From Paraeggerthella hongkongensis (GTDB taxonomy: Bacteria > Actinomycetota > Coriobacteriia > Coriobacteriales > Eggerthellaceae): DNA of 34,303 bases. Numbering within the stretch: position 1 is the first letter of the stretch; each line of letters starts with the position of its first letter. The notes beneath the pieces were generated by a model, which was not told the origin of the DNA, made no database searches, and worked only from the letters and a program-made list of their open reading frames with translations. The stretch is taken from contig NZ_QICD01000027.1 of assembly GCF_003726035.1 (NCBI RefSeq), positions 1 to 34,303 of the forward strand. The letters are read 5' to 3'. Below are positions 23,738-34,303 of this stretch, in pieces. A program made the position numbers and the translations under genes.

Positions 23738-26101
23738 TCAATCCTTCCCCAAAGCGAAGTAGCAGCTGTCTTTCGACAGGCTCGGATTCAAGTACGGGTC
23801 CGACCCCTCGAAGAACGCGGGCCACCGGGAACGCAAAAGGTCGGTTTCCTTCCGAACCCGCTCCATGCGCTCGCCGCGCATGTCGCGCCCTCGAGACGAG
23901 AACTCGTAATGACTCAGGCGCGCATAAGGCGTGCAAACCACGCGATAGCCCGCCCGGCCCGCCTTCAGGCAAAAGTCCACATCGTTGTAGCCAACCGCGA
24001 ACTCTTCGGCGTAGCCCCCAACATGCTCATACACATCGCGCCTCACGAGTTGACAAGCTCCAGTCACAGCGGACAAGTTTTGAGGAAGCCTCGCCCGATC
24101 AAAGTAGCCACCCGCATCGGCGGGAAGCGAGGTGAACAGATGCGCCGCCGCGCCCAGCAGGCCAACGCCCACACCCGCATGCTGAACGGTGCCGTCAGCA
24201 TACAGAAGCTTTGCGCCCACGACGCCCACGCCTTCGTCCTCGAAATACCCCAGCATAACTTCAAGGAAATCCGGCGTGATCACCTCTGTGTCGTTGTTCA
24301 AAAACAGAATGTAGGGGCTATCCCCCTGAGCGGCCCCGAAGTTGACAATCTTCGAATAATTGAACGCTCCTGACCAGGTTGTCACGAGCACCCGATCATC
24401 AAGAGCCTGAAGGCTCTCATAGCATTCGAACGTTTCGGGCTCCTCACTATTGTTCTCAACGATGACGATGCGATAATTCGCGTACGTACACGTCTTCAAG
24501 ATAGATTCGACGCATGCCCGAAGCAAACGTGCGTGGTCTTTGTTGGGAATGACGATGTCAACCCTTCCCCAATCGCGCGGGGCGTGAGCAACGCGATACG
24601 CAAAAGGCATGTCCGTCCGCTCCACCGAAGCCTTGAACCCCATACGGTTGCAATGAGCCTCCACGGCGCGCAGGCCGGCGTCTTTCGCATACGCCTTGCT
24701 TTCCGGATTCATACTGGTTGACGCCTCGTGCATACGCCAATGGTAAAGCACTCGGGGAACATGCACAACTCTTCGCGCGCGCTCGACGGCACGCAAGGTG
24801 AAATCGTAATCCTGCGCGCCGTCGAACAGGCCGTCCATAAGCCCAATGCGAGAGACGCACGCCCTGCTTACGCACAAGAAATGCGTGATGTAATTGTGCG
24901 CCCGCAAGAGCTCCGGAGAGAAATCGGGCTTGAAAAACGGCGCCGCGTGCCGACCTTGCGCATCGAAGCGATCTTCGTCGCAATACAGAAGATCCGCATC
25001 CGGGAAAAGGTCGACAATGCTTGCGTATTCGTACAGCGCATCCAAGGAAAGCGCGTCGTCGTGGTCGAGAAAGCAAATGAAATCGCCCCGAGCGGCCTCT
25101 ATGCCAACGTTCGTGTTTTGAGCGATTCCGCCGTTCTCCACCTCGAGCGCAACAACTCGCTCGTCTTCAAGCGAAGCAAGCTTCCGAGCCAGCGAGGAGT
25201 CGTCGGGGGACGCGTTCACCAGGATAAGCTCCCAATTCCCATAGCTTTGCCCCCGCACCGAATCATACATGGCGTCGAAAAAGGCAATCGGCGTACGGAA
25301 CAGGGGCACGACGATGCTGAACAGCGGAGGACGATCGAAAGAACGGCGCGCCTGTGCACGGAGGTCGTCTTCGCTTGCACGATGGTCCTCCCACCACGCA
25401 TGGTACGAGGGATCATGCATCGCATCCATTGAAGCGTCCAAAAACCCACCGCGCAAAGCGGCGTACGTATCGTCGAGAAGCGCGCACCCGCCCGGCTGGC
25501 TCGAACCGTCTTCGACTGCGGTGGCCAGGCATACCCCATGATCGCCAACGGGCAGTCGCAACGCAACCGTGATCCGGCGGACCGCACGACCGCGCTCATC
25601 CACCGCGTCTTTGCAATCTTCCATGACGATAGGCTCCAGGTCCGTCGCGGCACCGACCGCATCCAGAACGCTCATGCATATCGACGCATCTTTGGAGACC
25701 GAATCCGGAACATCGATGCGAGCGCGCACCACGGCTTCCAGCCCGTCCTCAACCACCTGAACAAAACGGACGTTCAAACACGGTGCAGACTCTTCGAAAT
25801 CACAATCCCTCAAGCGCAAGGCTTCGGTTCGCTGCAATGCGTATGCCAACTTCGAACGCAGCTTCAATTCGGTAGCGCCCATCCTGAAAGACCAGGAGCG
25901 ATCGCCCGATTCAACGACGTAGAATGACGACCGAGCAAGCGGAAACACAATCGCACACGTTTTATTGCCAAGGGAAACTATCGACGCAGGAAGCACGCGC
26001 CCCTCGGACGTGGACACAAGAACGAGGTCGCGAGCAATAGCTCCCGCGACCTCGATGTAAGCCACGCCGTCACCGCGACAAGCGCGCACTACCTTAACCA
26101 T
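23738..26101 (-). CDS. Tandem GT2 glycosyltransferase (two catalytic domains)
   Basis: 787 residues. Residues 1-~230 are mostly beta-like with no clear family. GT2 domain one starts at FSIVVPLFRTP (261) with DHDD at 346-349 and YHWRMHEAS near 453-461. GT2 domain two starts at VDIVIPNKDHARLL (514) with FLNNDTEV at 600-607 and VTGACQLVRRD later. The NNDTE-type second domain is typical of rhamnosyltransferase-like enzymes, and tandem proteins of this kind make alternating linkages in O-antigen and rhamnan chains. It follows rmlC by 18 bases, so dTDP-L-rhamnose is a plausible donor. The N-terminal region is unusual and may bind acceptor polymer. Confidence 0.9.
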   Translation of the reverse strand: MVKVVRACRGDGVAYIEVAGAIARDLVLVSTSEGRVLPASIVSLGNKTCAIVFPLARSSFYVVESGDRSWSFRMGATELKLRSKLAYALQRTEALRLRDCDFEESAPCLNVRFVQVVEDGLEAVVRARIDVPDSVSKDASICMSVLDAVGAATDLEPIVMEDCKDAVDERGRAVRRITVALRLPVGDHGVCLATAVEDGSSQPGGCALLDDTYAALRGGFLDASMDAMHDPSYHAWWEDHRASEDDLRAQARRSFDRPPLFSIVVPLFRTPIAFFDAMYDSVRGQSYGNWELILVNASPDDSSLARKLASLEDERVVALEVENGGIAQNTNVGIEAARGDFICFLDHDDALSLDALYEYASIVDLFPDADLLYCDEDRFDAQGRHAAPFFKPDFSPELLRAHNYITHFLCVSRACVSRIGLMDGLFDGAQDYDFTLRAVERARRVVHVPRVLYHWRMHEASTSMNPESKAYAKDAGLRAVEAHCNRMGFKASVERTDMPFAYRVAHAPRDWGRVDIVIPNKDHARLLRACVESILKTCTYANYRIVIVENNSEEPETFECYESLQALDDRVLVTTWSGAFNYSKIVNFGAAQGDSPYILFLNNDTEVITPDFLEVMLGYFEDEGVGVVGAKLLYADGTVQHAGVGVGLLGAAAHLFTSLPADAGGYFDRARLPQNLSAVTGACQLVRRDVYEHVGGYAEEFAVGYNDVDFCLKAGRAGYRVVCTPYARLSHYEFSSRGRDMRGERMERVRKETDLLRSRWPAFFEGSDPYLNPSLSKDSCYFALGKD

Positions 26102-26119
26102 ACAAGAACCTTTCCGCAG

Positions 26120-26713
26120 CTACCCGCGCAAATCATTCAAGGAGGCATTCACCTTGTCTTTGTCGCTCAGCACCACTTTGGAACGATCGAACGCCTCGTC
26201 GCCCCGAAGCGCCGGCCAGTCGATCCCGACCTCCGGATCGTCCCACATAAGGCCGCCTTCGTCCCCCGGACGATAGACGTCGTCGCACTTGTAGCAGAAC
26301 TCCGCCGTCTCGCTCAGCACCAGGAACCCATGCGCGAAGCCGCGGGGGATGAAGAACTGGCGCCGGTTCTCGGCCGACAGAACCACGCCCTCCCACTTGC
26401 CCCAGGTGGGGCTGCCCGGGCGCAGGTCGACCGCAACGTCGAACACCTCGCCGGACACCACGCGCACGAGCTTCGACTGCGGATGCTCGATCTGGAAATG
26501 AAGGCCCCGGAGCACGCCCTTGGTCGACGAGGACTGGTTGTCCTGCACGAATTCCACGTCGATGCCGCCCGCCACGAAATCGGGGCGCTTGTACGTCTCC
26601 ATGAAGTAGCCGCGAGCGTCGCCGTACGACTTGACGTCGACTATCTTCACGCCTTCGATGGACGTGTCGGCAAAGGTGAAGTTGCCGGATTCCACGATAT
26701 TCCCTGTTGCCAT
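26120..26713 (-). CDS. rmlC: dTDP-4-dehydrorhamnose 3,5-epimerase
   Basis: 197 residues, a cupin. The active-site segment reads FVQDNQSSSTKGVLRGLHFQ, with His 72 as the expected base, followed by DVAVDLRPGSPTWGKWE and FIPRGFAHGFLVLSE. It converts dTDP-4-keto-6-deoxyglucose to dTDP-4-keto-L-rhamnose, step three of dTDP-rhamnose synthesis. It begins 9 bases after the rmlB stop, with GGGGGA before the ATG. This stretch and rmlB are distinctly GC-richer than the genes on either side. Confidence 0.97.
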   Translation of the reverse strand: MATGNIVESGNFTFADTSIEGVKIVDVKSYGDARGYFMETYKRPDFVAGGIDVEFVQDNQSSSTKGVLRGLHFQIEHPQSKLVRVVSGEVFDVAVDLRPGSPTWGKWEGVVLSAENRRQFFIPRGFAHGFLVLSETAEFCYKCDDVYRPGDEGGLMWDDPEVGIDWPALRGDEAFDRSKVVLSDKDKVNASLNDLRG

Positions 26714-26722
26714 GCCGTCCCC

Positions 26723-28780
<2,058 letters not shown>

Positions 28781-28795
28781 AGACGAAGGTGCACC

Positions 28796-30646
28796 ATGCC
28801 CGAAAACGTTAACACCTCTGCCCTGTCGATCGGCGACTCCGAAAGCATCGAGGCAGACGACAATCGCCAAACCATGATCAAGGTTGATCACGTATCGATG
28901 ATCTTCAATATGGCATCCGAACAGCTGAACAGCTTGAAGGAATACGCCATCAAGATTGCTCGCCGCGAATTGTTCTTCGAAGGGTTCACGGCGCTCGACG
29001 ATATATCGTTCGAGGTGAAGAAAGGCGATGTATTCGGCATCATAGGAACGAACGGTTCGGGCAAATCGACGCTCCTCAAAATCATTGCAGGCGTTCTGGA
29101 GCCTACCAAAGGTTCATGCGAGATCAATGGCAACATCGCCCCGTTGATCGAGCTGGGAGCAGGTTTCGATACGGAGCTTTCCGCACGGGAGAACATTTAC
29201 CTTAACGGAGCGCTTTTGGGCTACTCAAAGAAGTTCATCGACGACCACTTCGACGAGATTGTCGAATTCGCCGAAATCGAAAAGTTCTTGGATATGCCGC
29301 TCAAGAATTATTCATCCGGCATGGTTGCACGCATCGCATTTGCCATCGCCACCGTTATCGTGCCGGAAATTCTGGTCGTAGACGAAGTCCTTTCTGTAGG
29401 CGACTTCATGTTCCAGAAAAAGTGCGAGGATCGCATCAATGAGCTGATCGAGCGTCACGGCGTGACCGTTCTCATCGTGTCGCACAGCAATGCGCAGATC
29501 GAGCGCATGTGCAACAAGGCGATATGGATTGAAAAGGGCCATACCCGCATGATAGGCGACGCCGCCACCGTCTGCCGCGTCTACGGTGGCCTAGGCGGGC
29601 GCACCGGAAGCCCCGAAGCCGAGCGGCGCGTGTTCGAAGCGCTGAGCAGCACAGCCGGCAAAGCACTCCAGCAGAAAGATCTTGCATCAATCGACGGAGA
29701 CAGCCTTTATGGAACCGCAGTCAGGGCCGCTGTTCGGGGCTGGGGCGAAGAGTCCGTCGACATGGTGACGCTCGTCTGCGATGCAACCCATGTAAACGCC
29801 ATCGCGGCTTGCGGGTTCGCCGGGGCGAAGAACGCGCCCGTGCTACCCGTTAGGTCTGACCATCTTCCGGAGATCATAGAACAATATCTCTCCAGCAAGA
29901 GACCAACCACGATATTGCTTCTCGATAAGGATCGCAATTCGGAAAACGTACTGGAGCAGGTCTCGTCTTTGCCATGGAAACCTAGAGTCATCTATCTTCC
30001 CAAGCGCCCCGGATCGCTGAACCTGTCGATAGAGCTTCTGCAACTTGGAGCCCAAAGCAGCCTATGGGGGGACACTGCCCTGATTGCTGCTTTCGAAGAT
30101 AACGCGAAAGCATTTTGCGCCGCGCCGCTTTCGTACGGAATTCGAGCACCCTTCTTTGTGCTTACGGGAGAGGAGAAAGATCGAGCAAGCGATCTTTCTC
30201 GAATGCTCGTAGAAGAGGGTATTCACTCCATCTTTGCCGTTGGATCGATCGCAAGCCATCCTCTTTGCGCCAGCTTGTCCGAGCAGGGAATCACCGTCAA
30301 AACGCTTGCCGACGAAAACAACGAGGAGACGGTCCTGTCCATCGCCCAAGCGGTCCTGGACGAGTCCAAGAAGCACAACGCCTGCGCACCTGTAGAAGTA
30401 TGCGTCGGCTCACAAACCCTCAGTCAATGGCCAGAGCTGCTCTCGATAATCGGATACGCAGGAAAGACGAGTGCGGCAATGCTTTTGGAAGACCCCACAA
30501 ACCTCGAAAGTGTCTCTTCCTGCATGATGTTCATGGAACGCAACCGCAAGACTATTAGCGGCATTTCGTTTTTTGGTGGGGAATCGGTTCTGGGATCCAC
30601 TGATCGAGAGCTACTCTACCACGCTTGGAAGCGTTCAGAGTCCTGA
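28796..30646 (+). CDS. Polysaccharide ABC transporter ATPase with a C-terminal CWB2-like repeat region
   Basis: 616 residues, against roughly 250-430 for usual TagH or Wzt proteins. The ATPase part spans about 27-265: Walker A GTNGSGKST (84-92), signature NYSSGMVAR (171-179), Walker B EILVVDEVL (191-199) and the H-loop SH (229-230). After a linker, residues ~300-610 look like three degenerate repeats. The first has YGTAVRAAVRGW, then AIAACGFAGAKNAPVL. A second has AKAFCAAPLSYGIRAPFFVL followed by IHSIFAVGSIAS. A third has VCVGSQTL and ends ISFFGGESVLG. This spacing (TA...GW, then A/aa-FA-APxL, then a VGG-like strand) is that of CWB2 (PF04122) repeats, normally found on secreted proteins that bind anionic wall polymer. 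Here the region must be cytoplasmic. By analogy with the O-antigen-binding domain of Wzt, it may recognise the polymer before export. Confidence 0.85.
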   Translation: MPENVNTSALSIGDSESIEADDNRQTMIKVDHVSMIFNMASEQLNSLKEYAIKIARRELFFEGFTALDDISFEVKKGDVFGIIGTNGSGKSTLLKIIAGVLEPTKGSCEINGNIAPLIELGAGFDTELSARENIYLNGALLGYSKKFIDDHFDEIVEFAEIEKFLDMPLKNYSSGMVARIAFAIATVIVPEILVVDEVLSVGDFMFQKKCEDRINELIERHGVTVLIVSHSNAQIERMCNKAIWIEKGHTRMIGDAATVCRVYGGLGGRTGSPEAERRVFEALSSTAGKALQQKDLASIDGDSLYGTAVRAAVRGWGEESVDMVTLVCDATHVNAIAACGFAGAKNAPVLPVRSDHLPEIIEQYLSSKRPTTILLLDKDRNSENVLEQVSSLPWKPRVIYLPKRPGSLNLSIELLQLGAQSSLWGDTALIAAFEDNAKAFCAAPLSYGIRAPFFVLTGEEKDRASDLSRMLVEEGIHSIFAVGSIASHPLCASLSEQGITVKTLADENNEETVLSIAQAVLDESKKHNACAPVEVCVGSQTLSQWPELLSIIGYAGKTSAAMLLEDPTNLESVSSCMMFMERNRKTISGISFFGGESVLGSTDRELLYHAWKRSES

Positions 30647-30709
30647 TCGGCTCCTAAACATCCAGAGCTGACCAACGCACTGCAACGCAACCTGCAGAAA
30701 GGACACCTC

Positions 30710-31828
30710 ATGCGCGTACTATCGATCTTCGGCACGCGACCCGAAGCCATAAAAATGGCTCCTTTAGTCAAGAAACTTGAGAGCGAGCCATTGATCGACA
30801 GCGTGCTTTGCGTGACGGGTCAACACCGAGAAATGCTGGACCAGGTACTCGAAGCGTTTCACCTCGAACCCGACTTCGATCTAGCCGTCATGAAAAGCGA
30901 GCAAACCCTCAGCTCCATTACTACAGGGGTGCTTTCGGGCATTACCGACACGCTCGAAACAGTGCACCCCGATCTTATCTTGGTTCATGGAGATACCACT
31001 ACCAGCATGTCTGCAGCCCTCGGGGCCTTCTATCAGCAAATTCCCATAGGACATGTGGAGGCTGGATTGCGTACGCACAACCGATACTCTCCTTTTCCTG
31101 AAGAAATGAACAGGAAACTAGTATCGGCTCTTGCTACCTTTCATTTTGCACCCACCCAAAAAAACAAGGATGCGCTATACAAAGAGGGCATAGTCGACCG
31201 AGTATGGGTTACGGGAAACACAGCTCTTGACGCGTTCGCGTACACTATGCGAAACGACTACAAATTCAACTGCACGGAGCTTAATCGAGTAGATTTCTCT
31301 CGCCCAACGATACTCTTGACAGCCCATCGCCGCGAAAACCTAGGGGAGCCGCTCAGAAATATATGTAGCGCAATACACAACGTCTGCGCTCAGCGCCCCG
31401 ATGCCCAAGTCGTCTATCCAGTTCACTTAAATCCCTCGGTGCAAAATACGGTTCGTGAAATCCTAGGAGACCTTCCCAATGTTATCCTGGTGGACCCTGT
31501 TGATGTAATCGACATGCATAACCTGATGGCACTGTGCAGTTTTGTAATGACGGATTCGGGAGGCCTTCAGGAGGAGGCTCCTTTCCTGGACAAACCCGTT
31601 CTAGTCCTAAGACGAGAAACCGAACGCGAAGAGATCATTGAAACCGGAGCCGCCATCCTCGTCGGAACGGAAACGACCACCATAGAGATCGAGATGAAAA
31701 AACTACTCGACGACAAAAAGCTCTATCAGGCAATGGCTGCCGCCGCCTGCCCTTACGGGGATGGACATGCAGCAGAACGCATCGTGAAGCATATTCTGAG
31801 CGCAACATCAGGAGGAATGAATGCCTAG
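30710..31828 (+). CDS. mnaA: UDP-GlcNAc 2-epimerase (non-hydrolysing)
   Basis: 372 residues. It shows GTRPEAIKMAPL at 8-19, VHGDTTTSM, GHVEAGLRT, TAHRRENLG and a late TDSGGLQEEAP, all conserved in WecB/MnaA. It interconverts UDP-GlcNAc and UDP-ManNAc. In teichoic-acid producers ManNAc is the second sugar of the linkage unit on undecaprenol, so this gene could serve the polymer initiated by TagO, even though the ManNAc transferase is not in the window. GAAAGGA precedes the ATG. The stop overlaps the next ATG by 8 bases. Confidence 0.96.
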   Translation: MRVLSIFGTRPEAIKMAPLVKKLESEPLIDSVLCVTGQHREMLDQVLEAFHLEPDFDLAVMKSEQTLSSITTGVLSGITDTLETVHPDLILVHGDTTTSMSAALGAFYQQIPIGHVEAGLRTHNRYSPFPEEMNRKLVSALATFHFAPTQKNKDALYKEGIVDRVWVTGNTALDAFAYTMRNDYKFNCTELNRVDFSRPTILLTAHRRENLGEPLRNICSAIHNVCAQRPDAQVVYPVHLNPSVQNTVREILGDLPNVILVDPVDVIDMHNLMALCSFVMTDSGGLQEEAPFLDKPVLVLRRETEREEIIETGAAILVGTETTTIEIEMKKLLDDKKLYQAMAAAACPYGDGHAAERIVKHILSATSGGMNA

Positions 31829-32123
31829 AGGGAACTACTTCCTGCAAGACATCATCGCCAATGCAGACATTATCGAGAATACGGTCAATCAAGAACGAGC
31901 GAGCTCGCGCAAGAAAGCTTTTGGCCTACATCTAAATCAGCGGAGCATCCAAGAAGCCGAACGCAATGACAAGCTCATAGAAGCAATGACCCGATGCGGA
32001 AACATACGCCTCATGTCCACCCGTATGGAAGCAACGGCTTGCGAAGCAACCGAAGAGGCCCTAAGATCATATCTTTCACTGCTACTAAGTACCGATCATT
32101 TTACAGGGCGACCTATCATCTGA
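31821..32123 (+). CDS. 100-residue helical ORF, probably the N-terminal part of the following glycosyltransferase gene
   Basis: ATG 31821 has AGGAGGA upstream and overlaps mnaA by 8 bases (ATGCCTAG), so it is well placed for coupled translation. Residues 1-90 are charged and helical (NTVNQERASSRKKAF, SIQEAERNDKLIEAM) without a family I know. It ends HFTGRPII followed by TGA at 32121-32123. The same frame then continues VFAP into the next ORF without another stop, and IIxVFAP would make the first beta strand of a GT-B fold. I therefore think this and 32136-33215 were one 464-residue protein broken by a nonsense codon (for example TGG to TGA), or read through. Confidence 0.65.
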   Translation: MPRGNYFLQDIIANADIIENTVNQERASSRKKAFGLHLNQRSIQEAERNDKLIEAMTRCGNIRLMSTRMEATACEATEEALRSYLSLLLSTDHFTGRPII

Positions 32124-32135
32124 GTTTTCGCCCCT

Positions 32136-33215
32136 ATGTTCAACAGCGGGAATGTCACGGATGGTTATTACCGACGCATCAAAAACATCGACTCCCTTTT
32201 TCCTGGCAAAGCCTTACGAATACACTTTTACCCAAATCCGCAGACTCACTGGGCATCAGCAAGAATAGTTGATCAAAACCATATCCTTATCGAATATGAG
32301 CAAGCTCATCAAGTGAAAAACCTATTCGAATCGATAGCCCAAAGAGCGCGATTCATCTACTGTCACAGCATTCATTGCTTTGATGCCGATTTGATCAATG
32401 ATTACAACGGCGAGGTTGTCTTGGACCTCCATGGAGCAGTCCCCGAAGAAGAGCTTGCACTCTTCGGAGATGAGGAACGGGCTCGAGCATTGGAAAGAGT
32501 CGAAAAACTAGCCGTATCGCGTGCTTCGGTTATGGTAGCAGTTACAAACAGCATGGTGAGGCATATCCAAGAGAAACATCCCGAGGAAAGCAGTGGCGCT
32601 GAATGCTTAGTTATGCCGATTTTCGACATGGACAACTCTCCCGTAGCGCCAATCGAGAAAACCGCTTGCGTACCTCCTACCGTCATATATGCAGGAGGTA
32701 CGCAAGCGTGGCAACTATTCGATGAAATGATTGATGCGATAGAGTCTCAGCCTAATCTATGCCAATACAGACTCTTTCTTCCCGACACTTCCGAGCTAAG
32801 CACCCGATGGAGCGATCATTCTGAACCCGCAATGCTAACAGTCGGCACAAAAAGCCCCGAAGCCCTTCGCGAAGAATACCTTACAAGCGATTTCGGGTTC
32901 ATACTCCGAGACAGCTCCACTGTGAACAAGGTAGCCTGTCCAACGAAGCTAATCGAATACCTCTCATATGGAGTTATCCCTATTGCAAAAAACCCGGATA
33001 TTGGAGACTTCAAAGACGACGGGATGGCTTATCTGGCAATTGAGGATTTTCGAGCTGGAAAGCTCCCTTCGGCCGCCGAGCAACAAAGCATGCGCGAAAC
33101 CAACTATCGCGTAATCACGGTTCAAACAACCCGTTTTTCACAAGCCAAGAAAACTCTCACCGCTCTTTTTAATAAGCTAGCACAGAACGAACGTCTCGAA
33201 AAACAAGATCAGTGA
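32136..33215 (+). CDS. GT-B glycosyltransferase (GT4-like), N-terminally interrupted
   Basis: 359 residues from ATG 32136. It has FNSGNVTDGYYRRIKNIDSL at the start, IYCHSIHCF and VVLDLHGAVPEEE in the N-terminal half, then PPTVIYAGGTQAWQLFDEM opening the C-terminal Rossmann domain and CPTKLIEYLSYGVIPIAKNPDIG near the end, the E-containing nucleotide-sugar segment of GT4-type enzymes. No ribosome site precedes this ATG, and the expected first beta strand lies before it, on the far side of the in-frame TGA at 32121-32123. The gene may thus be inactive, or expressed by readthrough or reinitiation. Base composition is low in GC relative to the flanking rml genes. Confidence 0.75.
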   Translation: MFNSGNVTDGYYRRIKNIDSLFPGKALRIHFYPNPQTHWASARIVDQNHILIEYEQAHQVKNLFESIAQRARFIYCHSIHCFDADLINDYNGEVVLDLHGAVPEEELALFGDEERARALERVEKLAVSRASVMVAVTNSMVRHIQEKHPEESSGAECLVMPIFDMDNSPVAPIEKTACVPPTVIYAGGTQAWQLFDEMIDAIESQPNLCQYRLFLPDTSELSTRWSDHSEPAMLTVGTKSPEALREEYLTSDFGFILRDSSTVNKVACPTKLIEYLSYGVIPIAKNPDIGDFKDDGMAYLAIEDFRAGKLPSAAEQQSMRETNYRVITVQTTRFSQAKKTLTALFNKLAQNERLEKQDQ

Positions 33216-33237
33216 GTTAGGAGACGACAAAGGAAGG

Positions 33238-34143
33238 TCATCCCCCTATCCGAAGCAATCGTTCCAGATAAGTCGCGAGCGCCTCGCGCCACGGACGCAT
33301 ATCGTTTCCGATCGTGTCCTCCAGGCGCTTGTTGCGCAAGCTCGAGTACGCGGGGCGATCCGCGCTCTGGGGGAAGCGCTCCTTGTACTCGGAAGACGTC
33401 AGCCCCTCCTTCTCGCACGGGATGCCGGCCCCGTCCACCACCGCGCACGCGAAATCGAACCATGAGCAGGTGCCCTCGTTCGTGCAGTGATACGTGCCGT
33501 AATTCTCGGTCTGGGCGATGCGCAGGATCTCGTACGCCAGGTCGTTGGCGGAAGTCGGGTTCCCGAGCTGGTCGGCCACGACGCTGATCCTGCCGTGCTC
33601 GCGCGCGAGGCGCATCATGGTCTTCGCGAAGTTGCCGCCGACGTATCCGTAGAGCCAGGCGGTGCGGACCACGAACGCGCGGCTGCAGGCGTCGGTCGCC
33701 AGAACCTCCCCTGCCCACTTCGTGCGCCCGTAAGCGCTGATGGGTCCCACCGGATCGCCTTCCTCGCGCGGCTCGGGGTCGTCGCCGGGGAACACGTAGT
33801 CCGTCGACACGTGCACGAGCTTCGCCCCGCAGGCTTCGCACGCGCGCGCGAGGTGCTCCGCTCCATGGGCGTTCACGCGGTAGGCGCCCGCCTCGTTCTT
33901 CTCGCAGCCGTCCACGTTCGTGACGGCCGCGCAGTTGACAACCAGGTCGTAAGGCCCGCGCTCGGAGAACCAGGCGGCCACGGCGGCCCCGTCCGACACG
34001 TCGAGGGCGTCGTAGTCGACGTACTCCGCGCTCGCCCCCGCGTACGCCTCCGGGATCGGGCCGATCTCGGCGCCCATGGTCTCCAGGCAGCGCCTTATCT
34101 CGTTGCCCAGCTGGCCGCTGCCTCCGGTCACGAGAATCCTCAT
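33238..34143 (-). CDS. rmlD: dTDP-4-dehydrorhamnose reductase
   Basis: 301 residues. The nucleotide-binding VTGGSGQLGNEI starts at 5, STDYVFPG is at 113-120, and the catalytic YGRTK is at 138-142; RTAWLYG and NPTSANDLA follow. It reduces dTDP-4-keto-L-rhamnose with NADPH to dTDP-L-rhamnose. It starts two bases after the rmlA stop codon. High GC like rmlBC. The 22-base gap to the convergent glycosyltransferase gene holds no visible terminator. Confidence 0.97.
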   Translation of the reverse strand: MRILVTGGSGQLGNEIRRCLETMGAEIGPIPEAYAGASAEYVDYDALDVSDGAAVAAWFSERGPYDLVVNCAAVTNVDGCEKNEAGAYRVNAHGAEHLARACEACGAKLVHVSTDYVFPGDDPEPREEGDPVGPISAYGRTKWAGEVLATDACSRAFVVRTAWLYGYVGGNFAKTMMRLAREHGRISVVADQLGNPTSANDLAYEILRIAQTENYGTYHCTNEGTCSWFDFACAVVDGAGIPCEKEGLTSSEYKERFPQSADRPAYSSLRNKRLEDTIGNDMRPWREALATYLERLLRIGG

Positions 34144-34145
34144 GC

Positions 34146-34303
34146 CTACATCGCCTCCTTGTGCGGGACGATCTTGCCCTCGGCGACCTTCCTCAGATGC
34201 TGGCCGTAGACGGACTTGCCGTACTTCGCGGCGGCGTCCAGAAGCTGCCCCCGATCGATCCAGCCGTTCTGGTAGGCGATCTCCTCCACCACCGACACCG
34301 ACA
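34146..34303 (-). CDS. rmlA: Glucose-1-phosphate thymidylyltransferase, C-terminal end only
   Basis: The frame is open at the window edge and ends at TAG 34148-34146. The last residues read VEEIAYQNGWIDRGQLLDAA, then YGKSVYGQHLRKVAEGKIVP, which is the RmlA C-terminus. RmlA makes dTDP-glucose, the first step of dTDP-rhamnose synthesis. The N-terminal part lies beyond 34303. Adjacent rmlD supports the call. Confidence 0.9.
   Translation of the reverse strand, partial: SVSVVEEIAYQNGWIDRGQLLDAAAKYGKSVYGQHLRKVAEGKIVPHKEAM

Noticed and set aside
32121-32123. TGA as a selenocysteine codon
   Set aside because: No stable stem-loop of SECIS type is evident just downstream, and glycosyltransferases of this type are not known selenoproteins; a nonsense mutation or Trp to stop change is simpler.

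Overview
The window is a 34 kb cell-surface polymer locus. It most likely comes from a Gram-positive actinobacterium of the Coriobacteriia (Eggerthellaceae-like). That placement is an inference from the gene families, three LCP ligases, a lipoprotein signal, choline-binding-type repeats and a high-GC background. Composition is mosaic. Hand counts of 60 bases give 42 G+C at 1-60, 41 at 27001-27060, 28 at 31861-31920 and 15 at 6661-6720. No tRNA, rRNA, CRISPR array, integrase or insertion sequence was seen.

Layout. 1-1541 (+): the end of a protein with cell-wall-binding repeats, then a GT2 glycosyltransferase, closed by a hairpin shared with the convergent neighbour. 1588-3824 (-): two LCP-family ligases, one a predicted lipoprotein. 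3825-4052: divergent promoter region with a perfect 13-bp inverted repeat. 4053-6074 (+): large polytopic membrane protein, DUF6541-like. 6103-6773: AT-rich accessory scar with a broken gene and three copies of one operator-like motif. 6804-9551 (-): MBOAT acyltransferase plus DHHW/AlgJ-like partner, a polymer O-acylation pair. 9971-12580 (+): GT2-TagF fusion.

12640-22263 (-) is a nearly complete wall-teichoic-acid type operon: tagO, LCP ligase, tagG, tagH, tarI, tarJ, two TagF-like polymerases and a TarS-like glycosyltransferase. It should initiate a polymer on undecaprenyl phosphate, make CDP-ribitol, polymerise and glycosylate the chain, export it and attach it to the wall. A TagA-type ManNAc transferase is not visible.

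22399-27724 (-) holds rmlB, rmlC, a tandem GT2 protein, a 62-aa coiled-coil protein and another GT2. rmlD and the end of rmlA lie at 33238-34303 (-). Between the two rml blocks sits an oppositely oriented, lower-GC cassette (28004-33215, +): a second polysaccharide ABC exporter, a UDP-GlcNAc 2-epimerase and a GT-B glycosyltransferase interrupted by an in-frame TGA. The ATPase of this exporter carries a C-terminal region that looks like degenerate CWB2 cell-wall-binding repeats, which I regard as the most novel item. The locus thus appears to encode two exported polymers, a polyol-phosphate teichoic acid and a rhamnose-containing glycan, with shared attachment and acylation functions.
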